A stretch of 64,000 nt of DNA, from assembly GCA_922989275.2 (NCBI GenBank), contig OV277861.1, positions 93,286,993 to 93,350,992 of the forward strand, given 5' to 3'. Position numbers and translations under genes: made by a program. Positions 23,913 through 37,100 of this stretch are shown one piece after another. The DNA is from Gari tellinella. Taxonomy: Eukaryota; Mollusca; Bivalvia; Cardiida; Psammobiidae. The notes under the pieces are model-generated. The model did no database searches. It saw only the letters and a program-made list of their open reading frames with translations, and was not told where the DNA came from. Each line of letters opens with the position of its first letter. Within the stretch, counting starts at the first letter, position 1.

Positions 23913-24465
23913 ATGGGGAACTAAAAACTGGCTCCTTGCAAGGTCGATGTGTTTTTGTTGTTTGTAAATGACGTATTTTCGTGTGTGCCAACTTTTACGA
24001 TACATTAAACACGTATTATAATTCACAATTTAACATTATCTCGTAAATGACTAGTACTTGTTTAGTCATATTATTTTTTTTTTCAATAGGATATTAAGCT
24101 GTTCAAAGTTTAGCATAGAGGACACATTTGTCTTCAAAATATGTTATCTTAGTAATTTGATTCATCTACATTGTCGTTCTTTTTTGGTTTTTTTTGTTTT
24201 TTCTTGGTTATTTTTTCTTTTTGTTTTGTTGTTGTTAAACAAATACCACCAAGGTGTGAAACGTTTTCATTTGGCGCCATATGACCATTTCATTGTATGT
24301 GTCGGAATGCCGTAAAAGCAAAATCAATCATGTTATTAAGATCGCCCATTACGCGTTCAAGGTTATCCTGAGCTCATAACTGGTCATTCAACTTTCCTCT
24401 CAAGCTGTATCCTTATATAACCTCATAGCACTTCAATGTATTAACAGGTATGCATCGTCATATCT

Positions 24466-24666
24466 TTTAACTTTTTACACTCTGGAAAACGCCTTAACCG
24501 TGATTGCATTTGCAAACAGTTTGAATCCAGATTAGACGCCGAGTAACTCGGCGTCTCATCAGGATCCAAACTTTTTGACTCTATGAAAATAAAAGTAAAT
24601 GCAGAAAATTCTGATTTCAGAGCAATAGCAGACGACATTGCAGATTACAATTTAACTTGGCGTTAA
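24466..24666 (-). mobile_element. Family C element, decayed ends
   Basis: Hairpin GACGCCGAGTAACTCGGCGT with a TCATC rather than TGATC right arm. AGCAGACGACATTGCAG lies on the right. Confidence 0.55.
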
Positions 24667-24822
24667 AAATTCAACGTGTTCAGTCAACTATACTGTATTC
24701 TATTTTTATCCTTCACGTTTGAATTATGTCTGTAACCTGATACATTTGTGTATTTCAACATACCTGACTAACAGCCAAATCCTGCGAGATCTGTTCCCGG
24801 TATTTTCGGACGATGGCCGATT

Positions 24823-24900
24823 AAGCAGGGTGAAAGCAAGCCACAAAGGTCACACAGGATCTTTGTGCTTTACTTTAATCTTTCTTTAAGCTATACCATG
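24823..24900. repeat. Family E hairpin, solo, upstream of exon 1
   Basis: TTAAGCAGGGTGAAAGCAAG against CTTTACTTTAATCTTTCTTT around CACACAGG. It ends about 170 bases before the start codon of the membrane protein gene. Confidence 0.45.
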
Positions 24901-25070
24901 TGTGTCAGCATCAGTAATAAGTGGTTGCTGAGACATGGCGTGACTGTACTAGGCGTGCCCTAGTTTAAGCTTAGCCTTGTATAGAATTGTAAATGAATAA
25001 CGCGCGTGTATTGTAAATAGCTGATACTTTCTCTTTCAGTTTGTGGTGATTACAGAGCAGAGGCATTTTA

Positions 25071-25128
25071 ATGATGGATTACTATATTGTCCTTACGTGT
25101 GCAGTTCTAGCCTGCATCAGCTACACAG
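25071..25128 (+). CDS. Membrane protein exon 1: signal peptide
   Basis: The exon starts at tandem ATGs (25071 and 25074) and reads MMDYYIVLTCAVLACISYT, a typical secretory signal with a hydrophobic core. It ends in phase 1 at ACAG|GTAAGC. A pyrimidine tract with CTCTTTCAG just upstream (AG at 25038-25039) may be the acceptor of an exon that starts in the 5' UTR. Either ATG could be used; the second has G at +4. Confidence 0.85.
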
Positions 25129-28100
25129 GTAAGCTCCTTCCGGTATTTTGTCAAGATTCGAAACTTCGCCTGTTTTCACATATGACTGTTCAAGCCCTAA
25201 AAGGTACAATACATAATCAAGTAATATCTAGGTAGTCGCTTTATGTCTATGTATGTTTCTAGATCTACAGACAGGCGACCGCTGAAAGCAAGCTACAAAT
25301 AAAGCAGAATGCGCCTAAAGGCGCATTCTGCTTTACTTCTAGCCTGCTTTAAACTATAAACTACTAAAACATTGGAGCTATTTTTAATGGGGCATGTATG
25401 TATTCACGACTGCATCATGTGCATGGAATGGAACTTTGTTCTTCCTTAGAATAGTAGATATATATATTGAAGACGTTAAAAGCGTTTTTATCGAGAAAAA
25501 AGGATTAAACACCATATCATTCCAGTTAACTCACTGACTAATCCTCTAACAGAACAGAAGTGTGGCACTGGCATGACACCGTTCGGTGTCCGGATTTCTC
25601 CGGCTTTAAAAACTAAGTTCGATCATTATGCTACATGTAAATGCACATGTAGCATTGAAGTTACCTCATTCAAGTCGACAGTTTCAGTTTCCAATTAATT
25701 CTAATTTGTTTTGTTTTACTATCTAGGGTATATTTTTAGAATAAATCGCAAACTAACAAGCAGTAAAGCCCCTGTTCAGAACAGCCCCCCTGAGGGAAAC
25801 ATACACTGCTTGCATAGGACATGTGTGTTCTTCACAGGTATACTGATAGTACACGGTGTGTGTACATAATATAAAAAGTTAACCCATTTATACAAAGTGA
25901 ATTCTTCCATGTTTATATATTGGATCAGTCCATTTTTATCAAAAGGATGACTGGTCAAAATGTTCTTTTTGTATTTTGTTTTGTATTGAAATTCCTATCA
26001 GCAAACAGTGTAGACTCTAAGCAGACGCCGCATAATGCGGCGTCTGCTCAGAGTCTACACTGTTAGCCTATGTCCAATATATGGGATCGTGGGCACAAAT
26101 GGGTTAATCTGTTAAGGGACTATCTAAGCAACACATTATAATCAAATGCCTTTTACAGAAAAGAACTGTACTTTGTCTTTGACCTCAGATGAATGGTCGC
26201 TGCTCATCATATTGATTAATAGTAAAATAACACGTATTGCTATTACACAGCTAAGCTTGTGTGGATCAATCAATTAATAGAATATGTTCAGGTAGTCTTA
26301 AACTCAGGTAATAATCTTCCTGCATGCACAGCCTTTAGGAAATACTAAATATTTTATTAACTTTACCATTTCACTGCGAAAATTTCCTCGAGTTTCTTAC
26401 TCCTTCACCGTTTCACGGTCGTCTACTTCAATTTTGATTTTTGCAAGATCGTTTCATAATAATATTCAATATAGTATGACTTAAAACATATCGATACGAG
26501 TGTCAAACAGTTTGTTTACTGATCAGACGCTACATTACGTGGAATCTGATCAGGATCCAAACTGTTTGCGAACGCGCTTTTAATCAAGCGTCATTGAGAG
26601 CATGACATACAGTAAACTAGTGAGACAATGATAACATTGGCAAACAATTTGGATCCCGCTAAAATCCGTCTCATTAGGATCCAATCTGTTTGACACTCTG
26701 ACTCTGGTTTGAATAGAAATTTAGAAGATTCTTTATTTAGAACAATAGCAGACGAAATTTGTTGCAGACGAAAACATTATCGAACATGAAATGAGCTAAT
26801 CCTTTCACTCTCAAGGACGCCTTCAAACGCATTTGCAAACAATTCTTTACCCGATCAGACGCCGCGTGACGCTGATCTGGATCAAAACTGTTTGCCTTTT
26901 GTTTTGAAATTACGTTAGTTATACTGCCTTAAATCTTAATTTGAACCGATATTGCAGACAACAATATTGAAGCAGGTGACAATATTGCGGTGAAGGCATA
27001 ACAACCTCACAATGCATTTGATCGTGGAAGAGTTAAGGAGTTGATCGCTGATGCAACAACCGATACATGTTAAGGTGGTTCGCGGGTCAGCTTATTCCGT
27101 GTCAGAATTCTTTGAAACCTTGATTAAATTGAAATATACCATATGGAGAGTGAAAAATCGTTAAAATAAAAAAAAAGTTACAGTGCCGTTTTTTTCTGAC
27201 AGGACCTTTTGTCGAGAAAAGTTCCGTTTTTAATAAACAGGAATATTTTCTTTATAAAATGATATAACTCAATAATTTCTGTACATTCAAGTAAACTGTA
27301 CATAGACTATAATATATTAGGCAAACAAAAGTATTTCATTACATATTTTCTTGAAATATCAATATTTTAAAAAAGTCAAATTCTGAAAATCTCAAATTAC
27401 AAAAAATCTAGTTGTTTAACATACACTAATTTTAATCTTATTAGATAGATATAACTTAATTCTACTAGTCACAAAAATGTAATGAAAATCTACAGTAGAA
27501 TTTACATTTTATAAATGATTTCCTGAAATTCTGACAAAATGTTAACACAAAACGAGTAACCTCCCTTGAGTTCAACTTTAAAATGCCGTCAGCTCTAAAT
27601 AATACCATAAGTCAAACCTGTAATAAGGGACCATTGAATACGGTAGCCTGAATATCTTTAAAGGCAAGTGACTGCTTAATGCATAACAAAAGTAATGCAT
27701 AAAAGCTCCTTTAGGATATATGTTTTAGCATTACTTTTGTCCTGTGTTAAGCTGCCATCTGTTATATAGGCTAAACATCCTCACAAATTTAGCTGTCACT
27801 TGACTATACTTGCATCTGATATTATTCATTATTACGTGACTAAACATAGCCTGTCCTTTTTTATCACTGCGTTATGAATTGACTAGTCACTAAAATCGGA
27901 CAACTTGTTAAAAAACACGTTTGAAGCGAGTGGGAATCGAACCTAGAATCTTTGGATTGCAAGTCAAGCACCGTACCAATTGCGCTAACAGAGAAGACAC
28001 TGAAGCAGATCAAACCTTTCTTTATCTAAATGTTCTACTATAAGCACGTGCCGCAAAGATCAGGTGAAAGTCATCAGCATTTCCGGAACTCGAGATGCGG

Positions 28101-31100
28101 GCCGCCCGCTGTCGAACCACCTTAACACATTTTAACGAGACCTGGCATACCTGCAATAACATGCGCCAATGGGTTGCACTGTAATTTTTTAATATGCAAA
28201 GCGACTATAGTCAGGGATAAGATGTGTTCTTTACTCTAACAAAAAAGGCTGAATGCAGACATATTGCTTAGTCTTATGACCTGGAGTCAAAACGTGTGTT
28301 TCATACATAATTAATATATTTTAACAGGCCACGATTTTAACCCATTGAGCCCTAGCGATAGGTGTAGCTATCTATAAACTATAAATTGCATCAACCAAAC
28401 CTAAATAGTAAAACGGTACTAGGCGAAATTGAAAATTAGAATCGTTAATTTGAACTTTCAGGGAGAAAAGGTTTAAGAATGCACAATAATGAAACACATA
28501 TGCAATCTAATAAAAACGTGGTTGTGTCTTCATAATTATACGCACCGTTCTAATCTTAAAGTGAATCATGTCTACTAATTGTTATAGGTCAGATAAAAAT
28601 AACGTATTTGTAATACGGCAATATCTGCTCAACACTGTATCACATTTTGTAAATTACAAATGCATTGGATCTATTATTGACAACAGTATACCTGTTATGC
28701 ATTTCCTGTCGCTCACAAAATTAGATATAAGCACCAAATTCGCATTCAAGTGCAGTTGTTTGCTTTTTCTTATAAAATAGTATAGTTTTCTGTATCAGGG
28801 GACAAACTGTGCAGTGTCTGTATACCACCATTTTATATCCTCATACAACAATATGATAATAATCTATTGAGCACATCATAGTTCAGGGTCGAATGTGGTA
28901 CATTTATACAGAAATAATCGAAAAGTATGCATACTTGATGGAAATATATAGTTTAACTCATTAACACCTGAAACTTCTAATGAAAATTTCTAGTTTCTAT
29001 TAAAGTCCATTTTATTTCTATTCTATGTTTCTATATTTTGGGCCTTTTGGTTTGTAAGGTGTTTTTTATAAAGAAAAACGTACACAAGCCTTGCAATGTG
29101 CAAAAACGCCAGACCCTGATTAGAGAGCTTCCACATGAACTCTGTGATGTGGACCTGTAAGTTTGTAGTTATATGCAATGGTACAATATAAAAAAGCAAA
29201 CAGTGGAGAAAACGTTATTCTTTTCCAATAAACGCGTTTACGCTAAAACTATTATTTCTATTGCAAACAGTTTGGAGCATGATCAGACGCCGGGTTACCC
29301 GGCGTCTGATCAGGCTCAAAACTGTTTGCCACCAAGATAAACATGAATTATCAGAAATGTCAAAAAGGTGCACTTTTCCACATTTTAGTGTTTTGCGTTT
29401 GCGTTTCGTTTCGTTTAAACGGGAAAGAATAACGTATTATCCACTGTATATACGGAGTAAATATTTCAATTTGTCTCTTGGACTTCAGTGGAAAACGTAA
29501 AACGTTTGCAGCAAAAACACACGCTCGTATACGATTCGTACATGTACATGTTTATTTAATCGGAACATTAAATTAACACTGACACCAATACTGTTTAATT
29601 AATATTGCAAACGTGTAACTTCTCTTCAGGGACACGCTATTATTTGATTATTTTGAGGAAATAATCCTTTCCTCGTTGAAATTTCAAATATCACTTAAAT
29701 CTATATTTTGACTATTCAGGTTTAATTGTTTTCAATATATTGAACTATAACAACATAACAGGCCCCGATTCTTGAGGAATCTTCTGACCTGGGTATTTCC
29801 TGATGGCACACTTTACATGTACAATGTTTGAAAAGGATAAACACATCCGTGACAAAGCTTCGTGGGATTAAATAATGGTCTTTACTACTTTATTCATTTC
29901 CATATACATTTGTACACCAGACAACCAGAGACTCACCAAGAAACATTAAATTTTGTTTCTTTACACCCTTCCCCTCACACGTACATAAATAATGCATGTA
30001 TGTATACATGCGGAAGCACTTAAATGTAGTTAGTACTACTTAGTTAGTAATACCATTGTGCCACTGGAGATTCTCTTAAAGGGACTTTTATTTTCCATTT
30101 ACAAACTACAGTAAATTCTCTTGTTGAATTTTGTTATTTCTTCGAAATTGGCGGAAATAATGTATATATATGTTACAGGGATTAAGTGTAATCAGGGATT
30201 ACGCGTAATGACTAACTTTTTAAGGATTACACGTAATCACTGGGCGTTTTAGGGACTTGATGAAATGTCCCTCTTTTCATCAAATTAATAGATTTGTACT
30301 ATCATGATATCGCTATTGGTTTTAAACATCACATTTTCTTGAAATATCATAATCTAATGGACGTTCATACAAAGTTTCATGCACAAGTGAATAAGAATAA
30401 GTGAACAGTGTGCATTTAAGTCAGGATAATTAAAACCCACGACATTTGACTTGTTATTAATGTAAACAACATATTTTATAGCGTGGTAATTGCATTTGAA
30501 CTTAATGAACTAAACGAGGTAAAATTCATTACTTTAACAAAAAGTAACTGCCAAATATTAATAAAAAATCAACGAAAAGCTTCAAAATTACGCCTATTCC
30601 CTGGGATATTTAGGAATTTCATGAAATCCCTGATTTTTCAGGGAGTTCACGTATTCCCTGATTACACTTAATCCCTTTAACATATACATACATGTAACAT
30701 ACCGTTTAGAAGACACTACTGTTTCCGAATGCGTTTACGCACTAATAAAAAGAAATATAGAAAACGTTTTTATTGGCGCGGTATAATTAATGGCGGATGC
30801 CAATCACGGTCATTAAACGTTTTTATATTTCATCAACAAGTTTTACGAACCTTAAACCAATATAGAAAAGCTATCTTAGCTATCGGTTTGGCAACCGCAG
30901 ATATGTTCAAATCAAAATACAAACATAGCTGGGGGGGAAAGGTCACTTGAATTTGTTTGTAGCAAACATAAAAATTATTCATATATAAAAAGTTACATAC
31001 TTCAACAGAATACACGAGCGTATGTAGTGGCATACATGTATTTTCATACGGTGATTATATAAACAGAGCTGATTAATAGTTTCTCGCCGTTGTTTACCGT

Positions 31101-34100
31101 TTGCTTAAAACCTTTGAACATTTGAACGACAAAATACCGCCTGCTCTAATAATTGATGTCAATTCATCAATTTTAAAAAAAAGTAAAAAACAAAGTACCA
31201 AGTTATAGTCTACATGTACTTTCAATCCAAATTACCGTTCAGCCGCCCCTGATCATTGAGCCATCTTATCTACAATATTTAGCACTGCTAACATATGGCG
31301 CGTAGGCAGCCGCAGTACTAACTCAGACCATTCACATGTACCCATTGTAAACCCTTGGTGGAGAGGAACAATTTGTGGTACATATCGTGCTCAAGAACAT
31401 TATTGTACATCATCAGGGATTTGGAAAAACTAACCTAGTCAGGCCGCTGGTCCGGGGAATCGAACTCACGAACCCTGCTACATATATCGTAACCGAATGC
31501 GTTACCACTAGGTCTATTAACTCCAAAGTTAGAAGTAAATTTACTCCTTTAATTGATCATCCACTTCAGAAAATAGTGCTGCTTTGTACAGTCATGAATA
31601 TATTCCGTGATAATTAATTTTAAAAACCTAGCAGATTGTAGCTTAAAGAAGGCTGGAAGTAAAGAATAAGGCGCATTATGCTTCTCAACCTGCTTTAGAA
31701 GGACTTCAAAACTAGAAAAACATGTATGCTATAGGATAAGGAATTAAGACATTGTAACTAGAGAAATATCACAACGAGTGCAAAACTGTTTTGAGTATGA
31801 CTAGATAGTGCGTTTGGCAGTGTCTGATCTGGAGCTTAACTGTCCAAGGCTGTGAAAGTATTCAACATCGCCAGGGCTTCCGTAAGTTGATAATAAAAAT
31901 CCTAAGATTTCAAATTTTCAATTTTTCAGACGAAATTTAAATTTTATTAACCGTACCATTACCCCATAGTCTTTTTCTTGTTTTGAAGAAACGAATGCTT
32001 AAAACAGGTTGAAAGTAAAACAGAATGCGCCTTAAAGGTACATTCTGCTTTACTCTCAGCCTGTTTTAAGCTACGTTCTGCTAGGATAAAAATCCAAATA
32101 TTTAGGAAAAATCCGGAGAAATGGCAGCCCTGCATCGCCGTTAGGTTTCATTTCACAGTAAAATACTGAAGTCAAATTTGACTGAAGAAACAACGGAATA
32201 AGTACCCTAATCAGAAGCAAAGTTTACAAATTTCAGATTTAAAGGGCAAAGGTAGTGAAAGTGTTATACATATTATAGTCCATTTGTAAAACATACATAC
32301 ACAAGACGTTATTCTTTTCAGTTCTTTTTATTTCTATTTATGCATTGTTCTCTGAGTGGTAAACAGTTTAGATCCGGGTAACCCGACATCTGACCAAACT
32401 GCAGCCTGTTAAGCGTTTGCTATGGACTGAATGTGTTTATGCTATTTTAGCATTTCCTCCACTATACTCTCGTTCTCGTAAGGTACATGTGTGGTACTAA
32501 TGACTACTAATGACGACCAAGTGTACAGATGTTGTAAATGGTGACATCCAACACGCTTACTTCTATGAGTGTTGAAATAATATACAATGTAGCGACGAAT
32601 GATGAATGCAATACCTAACTTCTACCTGAGGGGGTCAACTCATTGGTTATGGTATTGAACTGTCACACAGGCGTCCCGAATTCGTTCCCCGCCCGGAGTT
32701 CTTTTTTAATATACCATATGGACTTTTCTGCTATAATTTGCTACCAGAGTTTCTCGTAAGACATTGTTTTGTTCTGTTTAAACAGATGCAGCGTGTACGA
32801 TGCCGGAGGTCTTCCGAGGGAGTTCCTGGAATGATAACGCCAAGGGACTCATCACCATAAGCACATGGAAGATGAGCGGCTGGGCCTTTGATGTTGATGG
32901 ACAGATCGTGTCTGACTGGGAAGTTGTAGACAACGTTAACTTTGACGAGAAAGGCTATCTTGCACTGAGGTACGTTCATGACCAACGTCATCATGCGACC
33001 GACGAATGGGCGACAATAAGCCCCGCTAATCGTATGACCTCTAGCTCACTTGTATTTGACTCAATTGTTACTTTGAAGTAGACGTAATTTCTCCAGTAAA
33101 CGCATTTATGTTGAAACAATTGTATCCATTGCAAAAATGTTGGAGCTCGAACACATGCCGATTAACCAGACGTAGGATCAGTCTCCAAACTTGTTGCTAC
33201 TCGGATTAAAACAAAATCGTCCGAAATTTCAAAATATTCTTACTTTGAACATATAACCGGTATTACAATGTGCGTAAGCACTTCGTTTACGTTTAACTCT
33301 TCCACTGCCAAGATTTAGTATCTTACCGCAAAAATATCGTCTGCATCGGAAGTGTCGTCTGCAATATCCTTAAAAGTCAACATAAGGACTGGTTTTAATG
33401 ACGAAATGTCGAAACGAATGTCAAACGCTTTCAATTCTCATAAGACGCCGCGTAACGCACCACCTGACCAGGTTCTAACTGTTTGTAAAGTTGCATCTTT
33501 TACATATAGAATACACATGAATTACAAGACCGTTATATGGCGTCTCCTTTTGATCAAACCTGTTTACAATGGGTATCATACATTCGTGCCTACATGCATT
33601 GAGTCAAAGTAAAGAGCTTTAGTCTTGTGCTATTATTTATTAGTTATTTGTTTTATGTTTGTACCGTCCAATTAGGTTTAAACGAAAACTAAACAGAATA
33701 TATATTTATTGCAGCATTTATGGCATTGATAAGGATCTTATTGTCTTACGGGAGCTTTCTGTTTTACGTTTGCCCTATCGTGCAGTCTATTCTTGACACA
33801 TATTTCTTTCTTTTGTAGGTCTGTCCAAACTTTTGTTGTCAGTAATGTTACATACTATAGCTATGTGTGCATGAAGTTTGAATGGATCTCTAACAGTGTT
33901 TACAAGTACTTCACCCCGCATGGTAAGAACTTTTATGTTTTGTATTGTGCAGTGGAGACGACGTTATTATTTCCCGTTTAAACACACACGAAAAGCAGAC
34001 GCAATGCACTAAAATGTAGCAAATTACAATGTTTGAAATCTGAGTAACACACAGAAGCCTGCACCGGGTTACTCGACGTCTGATCTGGTTTACAACTCTT

Positions 34101-37100
34101 TGCAATGGAGGTTATTATCTTTAGCCTGAATGCGTTTATTAGGAAAGGAAACCGACTTCCCCACTGTACAACCATGACGTTTTATTTGTCTATTTCAAGT
34201 CTTTCAATTTGTGATACTTCAGTTTCCAATTACAATGTAAGTCTAGTCCATTTTTCACTTTCGATGATTGCTTTTTATACGCCCACCTCTAAAGGTGTCG
34301 TATATTGGCGTCGCCCTGTCCGTCCGTCCGTTCGTTCGTACGTCCGTTCGTCCGTCAACATTTTGTTTGTCCGGAGTTTTGCCGGAAAACTATTACAGGG
34401 ATATTGATGAAACTTCACACAAATGTTATATGCATCAAGATCTAAAGCTGAGTTAAGTTTGAGGTTCATTCGAATTTTCGTTACAGAGTTATCTGCCCTT
34501 GATGTACTCAAATGTGCTATAAAAAGCTTGTCCGGAGTTTTGTGGGAAAGCTATTTGAGGGATATTGATGACACGTCACACAAATGTTATATGCATCACG
34601 ATCTAAAGCTGAGTCGAGTTTGAGGTTCATTTGAATTTTCGTTACAGAGTTATCTGCCCTTGATGTACTCAAATATGCTATAAATAGCTTGTCCAGAGTT
34701 TTCTGGGAAAACTAATGCAGGGATATTGATGAAACTTCACACAAATATTATATGCATCAAGATATAAAGCTGAGTCGAGTTTGAGGTTCATTGGATTTTT
34801 GTTGCAGAGTTATCTGCCCTTGATGTACTCATATATTCTATACAAAGCTTGTCCGGAGTTTTCTGGGAAAACTATTGCAGGGATATTAATGAAACTTCAC
34901 ACATCAAGATCTAAAGCTGAGTTGAGTCTGAGGTTCATTTGAATTTTCGTTACAGAGCTATCTGCCCTTGGTGTACTAAAATGTGCTATAGAAAGCTTGT
35001 CCAGAGTTTTCTTTGAAACTATTTGAAGGATATTATTGAAACTTCACAGAAAGGCTATATGCATCAAGATCTGAAGCTGACTTAAGTTTGAGATTTATTT
35101 GATATTTGGTTGCATAGTTATCTGCCCTTGGTGCACTCAAATATGCTATAAAAGGCTTATTTGACAGTGTTAACACACTTAGCAACTACAGTTTTGAATG
35201 GATTTTAATTATGTTTGCCCACAGTATAATTATAGAAGTATGAGTTCATGAAAGGGTTGATTATTATTGAAATCGGATCATTTTGTCGAGTTATCTACCC
35301 TTGGTGTACTCAGATATGCTAGAAAAGGCTTTTTTTCAGTATTGTTTATGGTTTCGCTCTAAGTGTCTACAGATTAGAATGAATTTCGATAAAACTATAT
35401 ATTTATTTGCCAGTGGGCGTATAATGTACCGCTTGCGGTGCTCTCGTTCCAATATGTTGCAAACTATCAAACAGTTCGAAGTACAAAAACCGATTAGAGG
35501 GCTACTAAAGGGACCGTTAGATAGTGTCTACATTGTTTGTATATGACACGGTTTATATAGGTACAGGGTTTTATGGATAATACGAATACTCTTTCCTAGG
35601 GTCCAATAGCTTAAACCTTATTGACTGCGTCCAAATTCTTGTCCGCTGAATAGTAGTTGTTGTATCCAAGCAATGACTAATTTCATCCTGATCACAATTT
35701 TGTTATAAGAATTTCGGCATTTGTATCACAGATGTTTCATAGGATTAGACATTGAACGCTGCTACATGTAACATTAAGAATGATTGTTAACCTTTCAAAT
35801 AAACCTACAAACTATGTTTTCAATTTATGTTTCTAACTTGTATCATTTTGCATATATTGAGCAATAAGTGTACGCTACATACTCAATCAGATCTGTGTAA
35901 ACATATAATTAGTTACAGTGGAAAAGACATGTTTCCCTTTAAAACGCAAACGAAACGCAAACGCATTTAAAAAAACAATGTAGAAAATGACAACATTTTG
36001 ACATTTGTGAATGCTCATTTTAATCTGAATGGCAAACAGTTAGGATCCTGATCAGCCACCGGGTTATCCGGCGTCTGATTTGGCTCCAAACTATTTGCAA
36101 TCGAAATATAATAGATTTAGCTTTGTCGCGTTTATTTGGAAATAATAACGGTTTTTCTAGTGTACAGTGTATTACATTCTCAGGAATAGAGTGATTCATA
36201 GCAAACGCTCGTATATGTAAGACCCTGATGTGATTGGTACCTTCGGGAGATTTGTAAAGGTAAAGCTTTGTCACATTTAAAACTGAACCAGCTTGTAAAT
36301 TCACTGTGAATATTGTTACAGCCCAAAACTCAAAGGCTGACAACCAGAACGTGCTTACGGCGGACCATGATGATCTGACAAGGTTCGACGAAATCTGTAA
36401 TGAACAGTTCTCGATTGACCAGAAACTCTTCAACGTTTTTGTTAAAGATGGTGAGTTCCGTTGGAAACTTTTGATAAAGTGCAAGGGTTCTGTTAGTCTT
36501 TTTTCTTTAACCCCTTCACTGCCGTGATGTCATAAATTAAAAACAATTGTCGTCTGCTTTTGTTTCTAACATTTTACTTTTGGGTTTTTTGATATCAAAA
36601 ATATTAAAATGAGTGGCAAACAGTTTGGATCCTGATCAGACGCCGCGTTACGCGGCGTCTGATCAGGATTCAAACTGTTTGCAAATTACTCTAGCACTCG
36701 AGGTAAGGTAGTGAAGGGATTAATCCATAGTATGTTCAAAATATTGCCCAAGAAAAGAGAGGTAGGTCTAACCCAAAAACTGTCATGTCACTAACAAACG
36801 AATAGTTATTACCAATCCTTAGATTGAGACGATTCTTATGAATAGTTACAACATAGCGTTAAGTAGAGATAGAACGAGTAAGACGTTTGAAAATATACAT
36901 TTAACCCCTTCACTGCCACGAGGTCATCAATTTTAAACATGTGTCGTCTGCTTTTATTTCTAAAATTAAATATTTAGTTGTTTTGACTTTTGAAATATTG
37001 AAATGAGTGTAAAACAGTTAGTATCCTGATCAGACGCTGTGTAACGCGGTGTCTGATCAGGATTCAAACAGTTTTAAAGTTACTAGTGTACTCGGGGTAA

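Larger units (their letters stand above)
27070..28125. mobile_element. Element N: 1.06 kb TTAA element
   Basis: It starts TTAAGGTGGTTCG and ends with the exact inverse CGAACCACCTTAA. It contains a family F hairpin (27664-27772) and a tRNA-like segment (27923-27998). No protein recognised. Confidence 0.65.

Noticed and set aside
32731..32994. 87-residue - strand frame
   Set aside because: Antisense to exon 2 of the membrane protein gene.
34105..34511. Arg/Ser-rich frames (VRPSVRSYVRSS) near the satellite
   Set aside because: Direct translation of the CCGT/TCGT simple repeat and the 161-bp unit.
36020..36484. 154-residue - strand frame
   Set aside because: It is the antisense shadow of exon 4 joined to a family A element; exon 4 on the + strand has matching splice phases.
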